DNA of 64,000 nt, from NCBI GenBank assembly GCA_023150615.1, contig JAKLKO010000002.1, positions 124,001-188,000 of the forward strand, written 5' to 3'. This DNA is from Phycisphaerae bacterium. Lineage in GTDB: Bacteria; Planctomycetota; Phycisphaerae; UBA1845; UTPLA1. Position 1 is the stretch's first letter, and the number at the start of each line of letters is the position of its first letter. The notes under the pieces were generated by a model. The model was given only the letters and a program-made list of their open reading frames with translations. It was not told the DNA's origin and searched no databases. The position numbers and the translations under genes were made by a program. Of the stretch, positions 19,431 through 28,773 are shown one piece after another.

Positions 19431-22400
19431 CGACGGCCGTTCAGACAGGACCCGCGCGCGGACTCGGCCCCCGCCCAGCGCCCAAACGTTCAGCGCACGC
19501 TGCGCCGGAAACGAACTGGCTCATCCTTCGCGGTGCCTGCCACAACAACTTGAAGGACATCGACGTCGCGATCCCCCTTGCGCGTTTCGTCTGCGTCACC
19601 GGCGTCTCCGGCTCCGGCAAGTCCTCGCTCGTGAACGACATCCTCTGGAACCGGCTCTCGCGCGACCTCAATGGCACCCAGGCGGACGTGCCCGGAAAGC
19701 ACCGCGCCATCGAAGGCGCAACGCATCTCGACAAGATCATCGACATCGACCAGACGCCGATCGGTCGGACGCCCCGGTCCAACCCGGCCACCTACATCAA
19801 GGTCTTCGACGAGATTCGCGATCTCTACGCTTCGCTGCCCGACGCAAAGGTCCGCGGCTACAAACCCGGGCGCTTCAGCTTCAACGTCAAGTCCGACGCC
19901 CGAATCGCCGCCGCCGCCTCGGCCGGCCGCTGCGAGGCGTGCGACGGCAACGGCGCGAACCGGATCGAGATGGACTTTCTCGCCGATGTCTGGGTGACGT
20001 GTCCCGTCTGCAACGGTCACCGTTTCAACCGCGAAACGCTCCAGATTCACTTCAAAGGCAAATCCATCGCCGACGTGCTCGAGATGGACGTGCAGCAGGC
20101 GCTCGACCACTTCGAGAGCGTCCCGAAAATCACCCACATGCTGCGGACCCTGCACGCCGTTGGCCTCGACTACATCAAGCTCGGCCAGCCCAGCACAACG
20201 CTCTCCGGCGGCGAGGCGCAGCGGATCAAGCTCGCCCGCGAGCTTGTTAAGCGCGCCACCGGCCGCACGCTCTACATCCTCGACGAACCGACCACCGGCC
20301 TGCATTTCGACGATATCCGCAAACTCCTCGAGGTCCTGCACGGATTCGTCGATGTCGGAAACACCGTCCTTGTCATCGAGCACAATCTCGACGTCATCAA
20401 GACCGCCGACTGGATCATCGACTTGGGTCCCGAGGGGGGCGAGGCCGGCGGCTTCGTTGTGGCGACAGGCACGCCCGAGCAAGTCGCCGGGCATCCGACC
20501 TCCTACACCGCCGCAGCGCTGCGGCGCGTGCTCAACGGCTCGCCGCGCGGCGCGTCGTCACGGCCGGCAGCAGGTCGTACTCGCCGTGCCCGCCGTTCAA
20601 CGGATTCCTCCCCCGGTGTGATCCGCGTCATCGGCGCGTCCGAACACAATCTCCGCAATGTCTCGGTCGACATCCCGCGGAACGCAATCACCCTCTGCGC
20701 CGGCGTCTCCGGCAGCGGCAAGTCCAGCCTCGCCATGGACACGATCTACGTCGAGGGCCAGCGCCGATACGTCGAGTCGCTCTCCGCCTACGCCCGCCAG
20801 TTCCTCGGGCAATTCCAGAAACCGAAAGTCGAGCACATCAGCGGCCTTTCCCCTGCCATCGCCATCGAGCAGAAGAACGCCAGCAAGAGCCCGCGTTCCA
20901 CCGTCGGCACCGTTACCGAAATCTACGACTACATGCGCGTGCTCTGGGCACGGCTCGGCCGGCCGTACTGCCCACGGTGCAACGTCCCCGTCGGAACCCA
21001 GACCCCGGACGAGATCATCGACGCCATCATGCGCCTGCCGGCGGGCAGCCGACTGCTCATCTGCGCCCCCATCGAGCGCGGAGAGGCCGAATCATACGAT
21101 GCATTGCTCGCACGCCTGCGCGGCAGCGGCTACGCCCGCATTCGCCTCGACGGCGTGGTTCATTCCATCGAGTCCCCGCCCATGATCGACGGCCGACGCC
21201 GCCACGCCCTCGAAGTCGTCGTGGATCGCGTCGTCATCCAGCCCACTCATCGGTCCAGGATCGCGGACAGCGTCGAACACGGCCTCTCGATCGGCAATGG
21301 AATCGTCTGGGTCGCGCCGGCCGACGGCGGCGGAAGCAGCGGACCCGGGCCGGCCCGGCGTTTCTCGCAGCATCGCTCTTGCGAGCAGTGCGGTCGCAGC
21401 TTCGACGAGCTGACCCCGCACCACTTCTCGTTCAACAGTCGTCTCGGATGGTGCCCGACGTGCGAAGGGTTGGGTGTGCAGCGTGGGACGCGCGACAGCA
21501 CTGTTGCCGTCCATCCCGAACGATCGCTGCTGGACGGCGCCATCGCCGGTTGGACCTGGCTTGCGGACCGTCCGCTCCTGCGCGAGCTGATCGTCGCCCT
21601 CGCGCACCAGCTCGGCTTCGATGCGAAAACGCCCTGGAAGGATCTGACGGACGAACAGCGCCACGCGATGCTCTACGGCACCGGCGATCACTGGATCGAA
21701 GTCCGCGCGCGCGACGGCGCGTCGACCGTTCCGCTACGCGTCCAGTTTAAAGGCTTCTTCCCAGCCATCGATGAGGCCACGCGGATGTCGTGGCAGTACC
21801 GCCTGCGGCTTGAGGATCTCGTCACGGAAATCCCGTGCCAGGTCTGCCACGGTGGCCGGCTCCGCGCCGAGTCCGCCGCCGCGCGCCTGGCCGACCGCAC
21901 AATCGTCGAAGTCAGCAATCTGCCGCTCCGTGACGCCATGCGCTATTTCGTCTCGCTGAAGGCGTCGCTGTCGCGCGTCGAACGCAAGATCGCGGGCGAG
22001 CTGTTGCACGAAATCTCCTCGCGCGTCCGCTTCCTGAACGACGTCGGACTCGAGTACCTGACGCTCCATCGCGCTGCGCCCACGCTCTCCGGTGGGGAGG
22101 CACAACGCATCCAGCTCGCCGCCCAGATTGGCAGCGGCCTCACCGGCGTCCTCTACGTCTTGGATGAGCCGACGGTCGGCCTCCATCCGCGCGACACGCA
22201 GAGGCTCGTCGCCGCGCTTCACCGACTCCGCGACATCGGAAACACGTTGCTCGTCGTCGAGCACGATCGCGAGGTGATCACGCAGGCCGATCGCATCCTC
22301 GACTTCGGTCCCGGTGCCGGCATCGAGGGCGGCCAGATCATCGCCGCCGGCGCGCCCGCGGACCTGCGATCGTCCGCGCGATCGGTCACGGGGCGATACC

Positions 22401-24514
22401 TCGCCGGACGCGCGTCGATCATCGTTCCGTCCGATCGCCGTCCCGTCGTCGTCGATGGTCGCGCCGCGCCGAAGGAGTGGCTCCGCGTCACCGACGCGCG
22501 TCACAACAACCTGGCCGGGATCTCCGCCGACTTTCCGCTCGGTCGCTTCGTCGCCGTGACCGGCGTCTCGGGGAGCGGCAAGAGCTCGCTCATCATCGAT
22601 GTGCTCTATTCCGCCCTGGCGCAGCGTCTGCATCACGCCCGCGTCACGCCGGGCCCGCATCGCGAGATCCGCGGGCTTCAGTTCATTGATAAGGCGATTC
22701 TGGTCGACCAATCGCCCATCGGGAATTCGCCGCTCTCCAATCCCTGCACCTACACCGGCGCGTTCGATCTCATCCGCGAGCTCTTCGCTCGCCTGCCCGA
22801 AAGCCGCGTCCGCGGCTACAACCCGAACCGCTTCAGCTTCAATCGACCCGGCGGCCGTTGCGAGGATTGCGAGGGGCTCGGGCAGGTCTGCTACGAGATG
22901 CACTTCCTGCCCGACGTCTGGGTCCAGTGCGACGTCTGCGCAGGAAAACGCTTCAATCCCGAGACGCTGGAGATCCGCTACAAGGACAAATCCATCGCGG
23001 ACGTCCTCGAAATGCGCATCACCGACGCACTCCGGCATTTCGCCGCCGTTCCACGAATACGCCGCTTACTACAGACGCTCGTGGACGTGGGTCTTGGATA
23101 CCTCTCGCTCGGTCAGTCGGCGCCGACGCTCAGCGGCGGCGAGGCCCAGCGCGTCAAGCTCGCCGCGGAACTCGGCCGCGTCAGCACCGGTCGGACGCTC
23201 TACGTCCTCGACGAACCGACCACCGGCCTGCACCTCGAAGACATCCGAAAGCTGCTCGCCGTGCTGCATCGCCTCGTCGAGCAGGGCAACACCGTCGTCT
23301 GCATCGAACACAATCTCGACGTCATCAAGACCGCCGACTGGGTCATCGACCTTGGACCCGACGCCGGCGCGGACGGCGGACGAATCGTCGCCGCCGCGAC
23401 GCCCGAAGGCATCGCGGCGTGCCGCGATTCGCATACCGGTCGCATGCTGAAACCGTTGCTCGAGCAGGGGCCTCGCGCTCCGCGCGAGCAGCTCGTTCCG
23501 CCCGCGCCGGTCGAGCCGCCGGCGGACACGAGCGAATCGGTTCCGGCCGATGCCGCGGTCCGCATGCCATGGCAGCGCGACGGTCGCCGCTGGCATACGC
23601 GAGACCGACTGAGCCGATGCGGCGACACGATCGAATGGGACGGCGCTGCGCTCGAGTTCATTGTCTCGGAGATCGAACGGCTCGGCCGCGACCGCTTCGA
23701 GCCGACCGACTGGAGCGATCGCACGCGAGTCGAGATTCGCGCCCGCCGGCCCCCCGGCTGCACCGCCGAACCCGTCGGCTGGTTCCTGCACGCCCTGACC
23801 GGCAGCCGCTGGCTGCTTGATCTCTCATTCCGCGTGCCCACGCGCACGTTCGCCTCGTCCGAGCTTGCCGCACGCCTCAGGCTCAAGCCGCTCGATGAGC
23901 GCGACGACCTCCCGGTTTACGGCCGGGCGCAGCGCGTGCGCATTCGCCCTGCGTCACCCGAGCTTGATCAGGTGCGAATCTGGATTCACGATCGCCCCGA
24001 GGTGACTACGCCCGCCTTCCGCTCGTTCCTCAAGACCGCCGTCCGCGCCTATCTCGGCTACGCCGCGTCGCTTTTCCGCGATAAGTCGAAGGCGCGCCCG
24101 TGGATCACCGATGGTCGCACCTGGCACCTTTCTCAGCGAGCCGTCCCGCCGGGTCCGGCGCCGGATTGGAAGCCGGCCCTCCTGCTTGAGGTGATCGGCC
24201 GCATTACGAAACATCGAAAGGGGCTTCGGCCTGACTGGGGCCGCAAGACGGTCGTGGCGCTCAGCGACGCCTCCGGGGGCACGGTCGCACGCATCCACAC
24301 GAATCTGCGCCCCGGCCTGCGGCTCGAAATCTCCGTTCCGAGAGGACGCTTTACCCCGACTCAAATCGAGCGTCTGGGCGTGCAGCCGAGGGTCGTCACC
24401 GGCGCGCAGTCCGCCCGAATCGAATGCCTCGTCACCGAATTGTCGCAGCTCGACTCCGCGACTCTCTCGACCGTGCTCGCCGACGCGACGGCGACGGCTT
24501 CGGTGGCCGATTGA
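19427..24514 (+). CDS. uvrA: UvrA excinuclease subunit, second to fourth ATPase halves plus C-terminal extension
   Basis: The 1,695-residue frame (GTG start) contains three UvrA halves. The first (about 30-380) is a C-terminal-type half with GVSGSGKSS near 59, zinc module CEAC ... CPVC and LSGGEAQRIKLA. The second (about 400-1000) is a full N-terminal-type half with GVSGSGKSS near 424, CPRC, CEQC ... CPTC and LSGGEAQRIQLA. The third (about 1020-1330) is a C-terminal-type half with GVSGSGKSS near 1044, CEDC ... CDVC and LSGGEAQRVKLA. All Walker and signature motifs are intact. From about 1341 a charged 350-residue extension follows that I cannot assign. With the preceding frame this gives a tandem double UvrA, a form I recall from Chlamydiae and planctomycetes. 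Confidence 0.93.
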   Translation: MTTAVQTGPARGLGPRPAPKRSAHAAPETNWLILRGACHNNLKDIDVAIPLARFVCVTGVSGSGKSSLVNDILWNRLSRDLNGTQADVPGKHRAIEGATHLDKIIDIDQTPIGRTPRSNPATYIKVFDEIRDLYASLPDAKVRGYKPGRFSFNVKSDARIAAAASAGRCEACDGNGANRIEMDFLADVWVTCPVCNGHRFNRETLQIHFKGKSIADVLEMDVQQALDHFESVPKITHMLRTLHAVGLDYIKLGQPSTTLSGGEAQRIKLARELVKRATGRTLYILDEPTTGLHFDDIRKLLEVLHGFVDVGNTVLVIEHNLDVIKTADWIIDLGPEGGEAGGFVVATGTPEQVAGHPTSYTAAALRRVLNGSPRGASSRPAAGRTRRARRSTDSSPGVIRVIGASEHNLRNVSVDIPRNAITLCAGVSGSGKSSLAMDTIYVEGQRRYVESLSAYARQFLGQFQKPKVEHISGLSPAIAIEQKNASKSPRSTVGTVTEIYDYMRVLWARLGRPYCPRCNVPVGTQTPDEIIDAIMRLPAGSRLLICAPIERGEAESYDALLARLRGSGYARIRLDGVVHSIESPPMIDGRRRHALEVVVDRVVIQPTHRSRIADSVEHGLSIGNGIVWVAPADGGGSSGPGPARRFSQHRSCEQCGRSFDELTPHHFSFNSRLGWCPTCEGLGVQRGTRDSTVAVHPERSLLDGAIAGWTWLADRPLLRELIVALAHQLGFDAKTPWKDLTDEQRHAMLYGTGDHWIEVRARDGASTVPLRVQFKGFFPAIDEATRMSWQYRLRLEDLVTEIPCQVCHGGRLRAESAAARLADRTIVEVSNLPLRDAMRYFVSLKASLSRVERKIAGELLHEISSRVRFLNDVGLEYLTLHRAAPTLSGGEAQRIQLAAQIGSGLTGVLYVLDEPTVGLHPRDTQRLVAALHRLRDIGNTLLVVEHDREVITQADRILDFGPGAGIEGGQIIAAGAPADLRSSARSVTGRYLAGRASIIVPSDRRPVVVDGRAAPKEWLRVTDARHNNLAGISADFPLGRFVAVTGVSGSGKSSLIIDVLYSALAQRLHHARVTPGPHREIRGLQFIDKAILVDQSPIGNSPLSNPCTYTGAFDLIRELFARLPESRVRGYNPNRFSFNRPGGRCEDCEGLGQVCYEMHFLPDVWVQCDVCAGKRFNPETLEIRYKDKSIADVLEMRITDALRHFAAVPRIRRLLQTLVDVGLGYLSLGQSAPTLSGGEAQRVKLAAELGRVSTGRTLYVLDEPTTGLHLEDIRKLLAVLHRLVEQGNTVVCIEHNLDVIKTADWVIDLGPDAGADGGRIVAAATPEGIAACRDSHTGRMLKPLLEQGPRAPREQLVPPAPVEPPADTSESVPADAAVRMPWQRDGRRWHTRDRLSRCGDTIEWDGAALEFIVSEIERLGRDRFEPTDWSDRTRVEIRARRPPGCTAEPVGWFLHALTGSRWLLDLSFRVPTRTFASSELAARLRLKPLDERDDLPVYGRAQRVRIRPASPELDQVRIWIHDRPEVTTPAFRSFLKTAVRAYLGYAASLFRDKSKARPWITDGRTWHLSQRAVPPGPAPDWKPALLLEVIGRITKHRKGLRPDWGRKTVVALSDASGGTVARIHTNLRPGLRLEISVPRGRFTPTQIERLGVQPRVVTGAQSARIECLVTELSQLDSATLSTVLADATATASVAD

Positions 24515-24539
24515 CAGTCGCCGCGGGGGGCCCAACAAT
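24511..24539 (+). promoter_or_regulatory. Promoter of the small lipoprotein-like gene
   Basis: TTGACA (24511-24516) overlaps the uvrA stop codon and is followed after 17 bp by AACAAT (24534-24539). The -35 is perfect. Predicted start is near 24546, 25 bases before the ATG at 24571. Confidence 0.5.
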
Positions 24540-24570
24540 CGACTGTTCACGCCCGATCGGGAGATGAGCG

Positions 24571-24765
24571 ATGAAACGACGGTGGGCCTTCTGGCGGATC
24601 GCGGCATCGGTGACACTTGCGGCGCCGGCGGCGATCGGACTTGGTAGCTGTACCCGCGTCCTCCAGCAGAATATCGAAGTGCTCTTCGCACCCGAAGTGC
24701 TGCAAACCGCGGTATTCCTGCCGTTTACTTGGATCTACCGGGTCTTTGGGGGATGGCAGCTCTGA
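24571..24765 (+). CDS. Small exported protein of 64 residues, possibly a lipoprotein
   Basis: The ATG at 24571 follows GGGAGATGAGCG, a usable ribosome site. The product has a basic start MKRRWAFWRIAASV, a hydrophobic core TLAAPAAIGLG and then SCTRVLQQNIEV. The Cys at residue 27 could be a lipidation site, though GLGSC is an imperfect lipobox. The rest is short and hydrophobic (VLQTAVFLPFTWIYRVFGGW). The function is unknown. Its own promoter and the 19-bp gap to the FHA phosphatase gene suggest that both are cotranscribed. Confidence 0.6.
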   Translation: MKRRWAFWRIAASVTLAAPAAIGLGSCTRVLQQNIEVLFAPEVLQTAVFLPFTWIYRVFGGWQL

Positions 24766-24784
24766 AACGACTGCCGGCGGCGAA

Positions 24785-26392
24785 ATGTACGAGGTCCACA
24801 TCCAGCTTCCCGGCGGCAAGGTCGTGCGACAACCCATCGATCGCGCGACCTGCTACATCGGCCGAGACGCCTCGTGCGAAATTACGCTCGAAGACTCGCT
24901 CGTCACGCGACGCCACGCACGGCTCTACCGCGACAACCTCGGCCACTTCTGGGTCGAGGACCTCCGCAGCAAGAACGGCACGACCGTCAACGACAATGCC
25001 ATCACCAACGCTCGCGTTCGCGAGGGCGATCGCATCGGAATCGGCTCCTGCGTGCTCACGCTTCACGAACTCGAAGGCGAGCATGTCGTCCTCGCCGAGA
25101 TCGAGACCCGCTTCGGCAGCACGTCCGTCTGGCGGAAGGACCAGCGGTTCAATCTCCCCCAGGTACGCCTCGAAAAGCTCTACGAGCTCAACGAGCGCAT
25201 CACCGGCCGCTTCGACCGCGACCAGCTCCTCGCCGAACTGATCAACGTCTGCATCGACGCGCTGCGATTCGATCGCGCCGGCATCGCCCTTTGGCCCGGC
25301 GAACCCCATCCGCCTCAGTGGGTCGCGCTCCGCAGCCTCGTCCGCGACGCCAGCGGCGAATTCCGAATCAGCCGCAGCATCGTTCAGCGCGCCCTGCAGC
25401 TCGGCGAACGCATCCTCATCAACGACGTCGCCAGCGATCTCCCCGATCCGACCGCCAGCATGATCAGCAACAACATCCGCTCTGCGATCTGCGTGCCGCT
25501 CCTCTTCCACGACAAGGTCCACGGCGTGCTGTACGGCGACCGGGTCACCGCCACGGCAGGCTACACCAAGGAAGACGTCGACTTCTTCGCCGCCCTCGCC
25601 CGACAGGCCGCCATCGCACTCGCCAACGTCCAGCTCCTCGAAGAGCGCCAGCAGCGCCAACGCGTCGAACTTCAGTTCCAGCTCGCACGCCAGATTCAGA
25701 ATCGCCTCTTTCCCGGCGAGCCGCTGCACTGCGGCGGAGTTACCATCGAGGCCGTTAACGACCCGGGACAGACCGTCAGTGGCGATTACTTCGACTATTT
25801 TCTCCGGCCGGACGGCCAAATTGTCTTCGTCCTCGCCGACGTCGCCGGCAAGGGCATCCCGGCCGCGCTGCTCATGGCCAACCTGCAGGCCGCCGTGCAC
25901 GTCCTGATGTACGAGGCCCGCGACCTGCCCAGGGCCGTTACCGCCATCAATCGGCTCGTCTGCGCCAACGTCGAAAGCGGCCGGTTTATCACCGGCATCT
26001 TCGGCTGGCTCGATCCGGAGCAACGCAGCCTCTCGTTCGTCAACGCCGGCCATCCCCCGATCCTGCTCGTTCGCGCCGGTGGCGAAGTTGAGCCGCTGGC
26101 CTGCCCGCCCAGACTGCCGCTTGGCGTCGAGTCCGACGACTTGTACACGTCCGAGCACGTCGATCTGGGCAGCGACCCGCTGACGCTCTTTCTCTATTCC
26201 GACGGCGTTCCCGACGCGGCCAACGATCGCGATGAGCGATTCGGCGACAGGCGGATCGTGGACTCGCTCCGCGCATCCGCACGAGATACGCCCGCGGAGC
26301 AGCTCGCCCGCATGCGACGTGTGATCCAGCAATTCACCCGCAACCAGCCGCAGGTAGACGACATCACGATGCTCGCGATCCGCCTGGCGTAA
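24785..26392 (+). CDS. FHA-GAF-PP2C (SpoIIE/RsbU-type) serine phosphatase
   Basis: The 535-residue cytoplasmic signalling protein has three domains. A FHA phosphothreonine reader (about 5-95) shows CYIGRDASCEITLEDSLVTR and LRSKNGTTVN. A GAF domain (about 130-285) shows YELNERITGRFDRDQLLAEL, SAICVPLLFHDKVHGVLYGD and FFAALARQAAIALANVQLLE. A PP2C phosphatase domain (about 300-535) shows LARQIQNRLFPGE, SGDYFDYF, FVLADVAGKGIPAALLMANL, FVNAGHPP, LFLYSDGVPDA and DDITMLAIRL, including the metal-binding Asp residues. Such enzymes dephosphorylate anti-anti-sigma factors or other Ser/Thr phosphoproteins. The FHA domain implies coupling to a Ser/Thr kinase; the only kinase in the window is at 58620-61580. 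ATG 24785 is chosen because it opens the FHA domain. Confidence 0.9.
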   Translation: MYEVHIQLPGGKVVRQPIDRATCYIGRDASCEITLEDSLVTRRHARLYRDNLGHFWVEDLRSKNGTTVNDNAITNARVREGDRIGIGSCVLTLHELEGEHVVLAEIETRFGSTSVWRKDQRFNLPQVRLEKLYELNERITGRFDRDQLLAELINVCIDALRFDRAGIALWPGEPHPPQWVALRSLVRDASGEFRISRSIVQRALQLGERILINDVASDLPDPTASMISNNIRSAICVPLLFHDKVHGVLYGDRVTATAGYTKEDVDFFAALARQAAIALANVQLLEERQQRQRVELQFQLARQIQNRLFPGEPLHCGGVTIEAVNDPGQTVSGDYFDYFLRPDGQIVFVLADVAGKGIPAALLMANLQAAVHVLMYEARDLPRAVTAINRLVCANVESGRFITGIFGWLDPEQRSLSFVNAGHPPILLVRAGGEVEPLACPPRLPLGVESDDLYTSEHVDLGSDPLTLFLYSDGVPDAANDRDERFGDRRIVDSLRASARDTPAEQLARMRRVIQQFTRNQPQVDDITMLAIRLA

Positions 26393-26396
26393 CGTG

Positions 26397-26411
26397 CGCC
26401 GGCCGCCGGCG
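26397..26411. terminator. GC-rich palindrome between convergent genes, possible terminator
   Basis: CGCCGGC and GCCGGCG face each other around a single C in the 44-bp gap between the converging phosphatase and sigma genes. No T-tract follows on either strand, so intrinsic termination is uncertain. Confidence 0.25.
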
Positions 26412-26436
26412 GGAGAGAGATGCGCGGAGTCGTGTG

Positions 26437-28137
26437 CTATTCGTCGGCGTCGCCGAACGAGTGCTCGAGGTGATGGGTCGCGAGGACGCGTCGCAGCTTC
26501 CGCAGCGCCCGCTCCTTGATCTGCCGCGTCCGTTCCTTGCTGATCCCCAGTTCGACGCCAACCTCGTCGAGCGTCACTGGAGAGTTCGATGCCGCGGCGA
26601 GCCCGAAGTACCTTTCGAGCACCGTCCGCTCACGCGGATCGAGCTCCGACACGGCTTGCCGCAGTAATCGCGCCATGTCCGCATTGGGCTCGCGGCGGGG
26701 TTCATCCGACGCGGGCGCGTCGACGGGCTCCATCGTCGCCGCCGCGCCGGTTCGATGCCGACGCTGCCATTGAATCGAGTCCGGGACCACCCGCGCCAGC
26801 CGCCGGGTGATGACCCACGTCGCATAGGTGCTGAATCGGAACCCGCGCGAATAGTCGAATCGATCGATTGCGTGCAGCAGCGAGATGTTACCTTCGCCGA
26901 TCAGGTCTGCCAGCGCGACGCCGTGCAGCCCGCGGACGTGCCGCTTTGCGATGCTGATCACGAGCCGCAGATTTGCCTCGACGATCGCCGCCTTGACCCT
27001 CGCCGCGCGCGTAAGCCACTCCCGCACCTCGGCCACGGCGGCGTCCGACGGCGTCAACGGCCGGATCGCCTGTCGGACGCGTTCCGCCCTGAACTTCAGG
27101 TAGTTGTATCGCCGGAACAACTCGCGTTCGCCCGCCGCCGTCAGCAGCGGTACGCGATAGCACGCCACCAGGCTCGGACCCAGCGAATCCGGAACCCGTC
27201 CGTCCGGCCGCTCCCGCAGGACGTCCTCGACCGGACCGTCGCCCGGCCCACCGAGAATCATCGCTTCGGCATCCGGCGCGTCGAACACATCCGAATGCAC
27301 GTATTCGATCGGCCGCTCGGCAATCTCGCGCGCCCTCGCCCGTGCGATCGCCGCCTCGATCGCCTCGCGCGGCTGCACCAGCCGCTGCGCGAGCGACGCC
27401 GTGTCCTCGCCCGCGCGAACCGCCGCGAGCAGCTCGCCATCCGTATCCGGCGTTCGATCGAACGCCGCGCAATCGGCGTCGAGTTCAATCGGCTCGATCG
27501 CGCGTCGCAGCAGGACTCGGATCGTCTCCGTCGCCCGGCCCGTCTCCGACGCGATCCGCCGCGCCAGCGCGTGGATCGATTGTGGCTCCTCGGCAAGCAG
27601 CGCCCGCGCCCGTGCAACGATCGCCGCGCGCTCCGCAACGGTCATGACCTGGAAGCGGCCCGCGCGCCGAACGAGTTCCGCCTGCTTCCGCAGAAAACGA
27701 TGCACCGAGTCGATGGAATATGCGAGGTACGGCCGGCCCTCGGGCGCGACGTACCATCGTCCGCACAACCCTCGACTTCGCCAGCGCGACAGCGTCCGGC
27801 CGCACACGTGCAATCGCGATTCGAGCTGGTCAGCCCTCAGCAGCGCACCGCCGGCCGAGGCGTCCGCCAACGGCGCCGACGAACTGAGCGATTCGATCAG
27901 CAAGACAAGATCGGCGATCAGATCAGCGCCGGGCAGGGCGCTCGACGTACCGGATCGCCTGGGTCGGTAACCGGTCAGCGAAAACGTGACGAACTCGAGC
28001 GGGTACTCGCGCGCGGATTCGACAAAGCCGAGCAGCCGCTCCGCTGCGGCTAGCTGCCGCAACCGATGGCGAACGGGCGACATGCTCAACTCGTGAGCCA
28101 AGCGAGCGATCTCAGGCAGTCGATAGTCGCTTTTCAT
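26437..28137 (-). CDS. Sigma70-family sigma factor with long N-terminal extension and no region 3
   Basis: The 566-residue product ends in a recognisable sigma core. Region 1.2/2 spans about 340-455 (LTAAGERELFRRYNYLKFRA, ANLRLVISIAKRHVRGLHGV, DLIGEGNISLLHAIDRFDYS, RGFRFSTYATWVITRRL). Region 4 covers the last ~70 residues (SELDPRERTVLERYFGL, LDEVGVELGISKERTRQIKE). Only about 45 charged residues lie between them, so region 3 is missing. The first ~340 residues include helix-turn-helix-like parts (LESRLHVCGRTLSRWRSRGL, ARRIASETGRATETIRVLL) and are unlike standard sigma regions. It is probably an alternative sigma of a lineage-specific type. A TATAAC with an overlapping inverted repeat precedes the ATG. 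Confidence 0.88.
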   Translation of the reverse strand: MKSDYRLPEIARLAHELSMSPVRHRLRQLAAAERLLGFVESAREYPLEFVTFSLTGYRPRRSGTSSALPGADLIADLVLLIESLSSSAPLADASAGGALLRADQLESRLHVCGRTLSRWRSRGLCGRWYVAPEGRPYLAYSIDSVHRFLRKQAELVRRAGRFQVMTVAERAAIVARARALLAEEPQSIHALARRIASETGRATETIRVLLRRAIEPIELDADCAAFDRTPDTDGELLAAVRAGEDTASLAQRLVQPREAIEAAIARARAREIAERPIEYVHSDVFDAPDAEAMILGGPGDGPVEDVLRERPDGRVPDSLGPSLVACYRVPLLTAAGERELFRRYNYLKFRAERVRQAIRPLTPSDAAVAEVREWLTRAARVKAAIVEANLRLVISIAKRHVRGLHGVALADLIGEGNISLLHAIDRFDYSRGFRFSTYATWVITRRLARVVPDSIQWQRRHRTGAAATMEPVDAPASDEPRREPNADMARLLRQAVSELDPRERTVLERYFGLAAASNSPVTLDEVGVELGISKERTRQIKERALRKLRRVLATHHLEHSFGDADE

Positions 28138-28148
28138 AACTCAAGCAC

Positions 28149-28167
28149 GGAACATCAGTTATATTCC
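28149..28167. promoter_or_regulatory. Inverted repeat overlapping the sigma gene -10, possible operator
   Basis: GGAACAT and ATATTCC face each other across CAGTT with one mismatch. On the minus strand the repeat covers the TATAAC -10 (28163-28158) of the sigma gene, 12 bp upstream of its ATG. This is a typical place for a repressor or autoregulatory site. Confidence 0.4.
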
Positions 28168-28234
28168 GGGCCGCCAAAGGCGCGCAGCGCGCATGCCTTC
28201 ATACAGTAGATTATCTGCCGCAAGTCATGAAAAG

Positions 28235-28765
28235 TCAACGACTTCCCGATGCCCCCGCCTCAAGACTCTCGGCCCCAGGTATCGATCGCAGGCGTGCGCG
28301 GAGCGGGTCGCCGTCTGGACCCAACTCGCCGAGGCCATTCATGCCGGAGTCGACCCGGTACGCCGCATCGGTCGCACCGCATTTCGGACACGCAATCCGA
28401 TTTACGCTCCGATCCGTTCGCTCATGGAGTGCCTGTCGGTAGGTCACGGGCGACATCTCGAACCGCGAATCGCACGTCCGGCAGGCCATCCTGTACGAAC
28501 GGGGAAGCCCCGCGATGCTCGCTTCACCATCGCCCCCGGCCGAATTCGCCCAAACGGCCCAGCCGCCGAACGATCCGATCGCGATCGCCAATACGAGCAT
28601 CGCCGCGCGGCGACGACCGTCGCGCCGCACGACGGCGCCCGCGGCGGTTCCCCTCGGGATGACGCCGCTCCGCGCTCTGCCCGACGTCGGGATTTCGCCG
28701 CTCCGTCCGCGCTCATCGACGCGGCCGGACCCGGCGTTGATCGAAACTCGCCCCGAATTCGACAC
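28235..28765 (-). CDS. Membrane-anchored zinc-ribbon protein
   Basis: The start is set at GTG 28765, 7 bases after TAGGAG, which overlaps the stop codon of the pseudopilin gene; this implies coupling. The 176-residue product has a basic N-terminal tail, one span (AAMLVLAIAIGSFGGWAVWA, about 55-75) and a C-terminal zinc ribbon with two CxxC pairs (MACRTCDSRFEMSP and RIACPKCGATDAAYRVD). The ribbon could hold zinc and mediate protein contacts. Because it follows the pseudopilin gene, a role in that secretion or pilus system is possible but unproven. Confidence 0.72.
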   Translation of the reverse strand: MSNSGRVSINAGSGRVDERGRSGEIPTSGRARSGVIPRGTAAGAVVRRDGRRRAAMLVLAIAIGSFGGWAVWANSAGGDGEASIAGLPRSYRMACRTCDSRFEMSPVTYRQALHERTDRSVNRIACPKCGATDAAYRVDSGMNGLGELGPDGDPLRARLRSIPGAESLEAGASGSR

Positions 28766-28773
28766 GAACGCTC

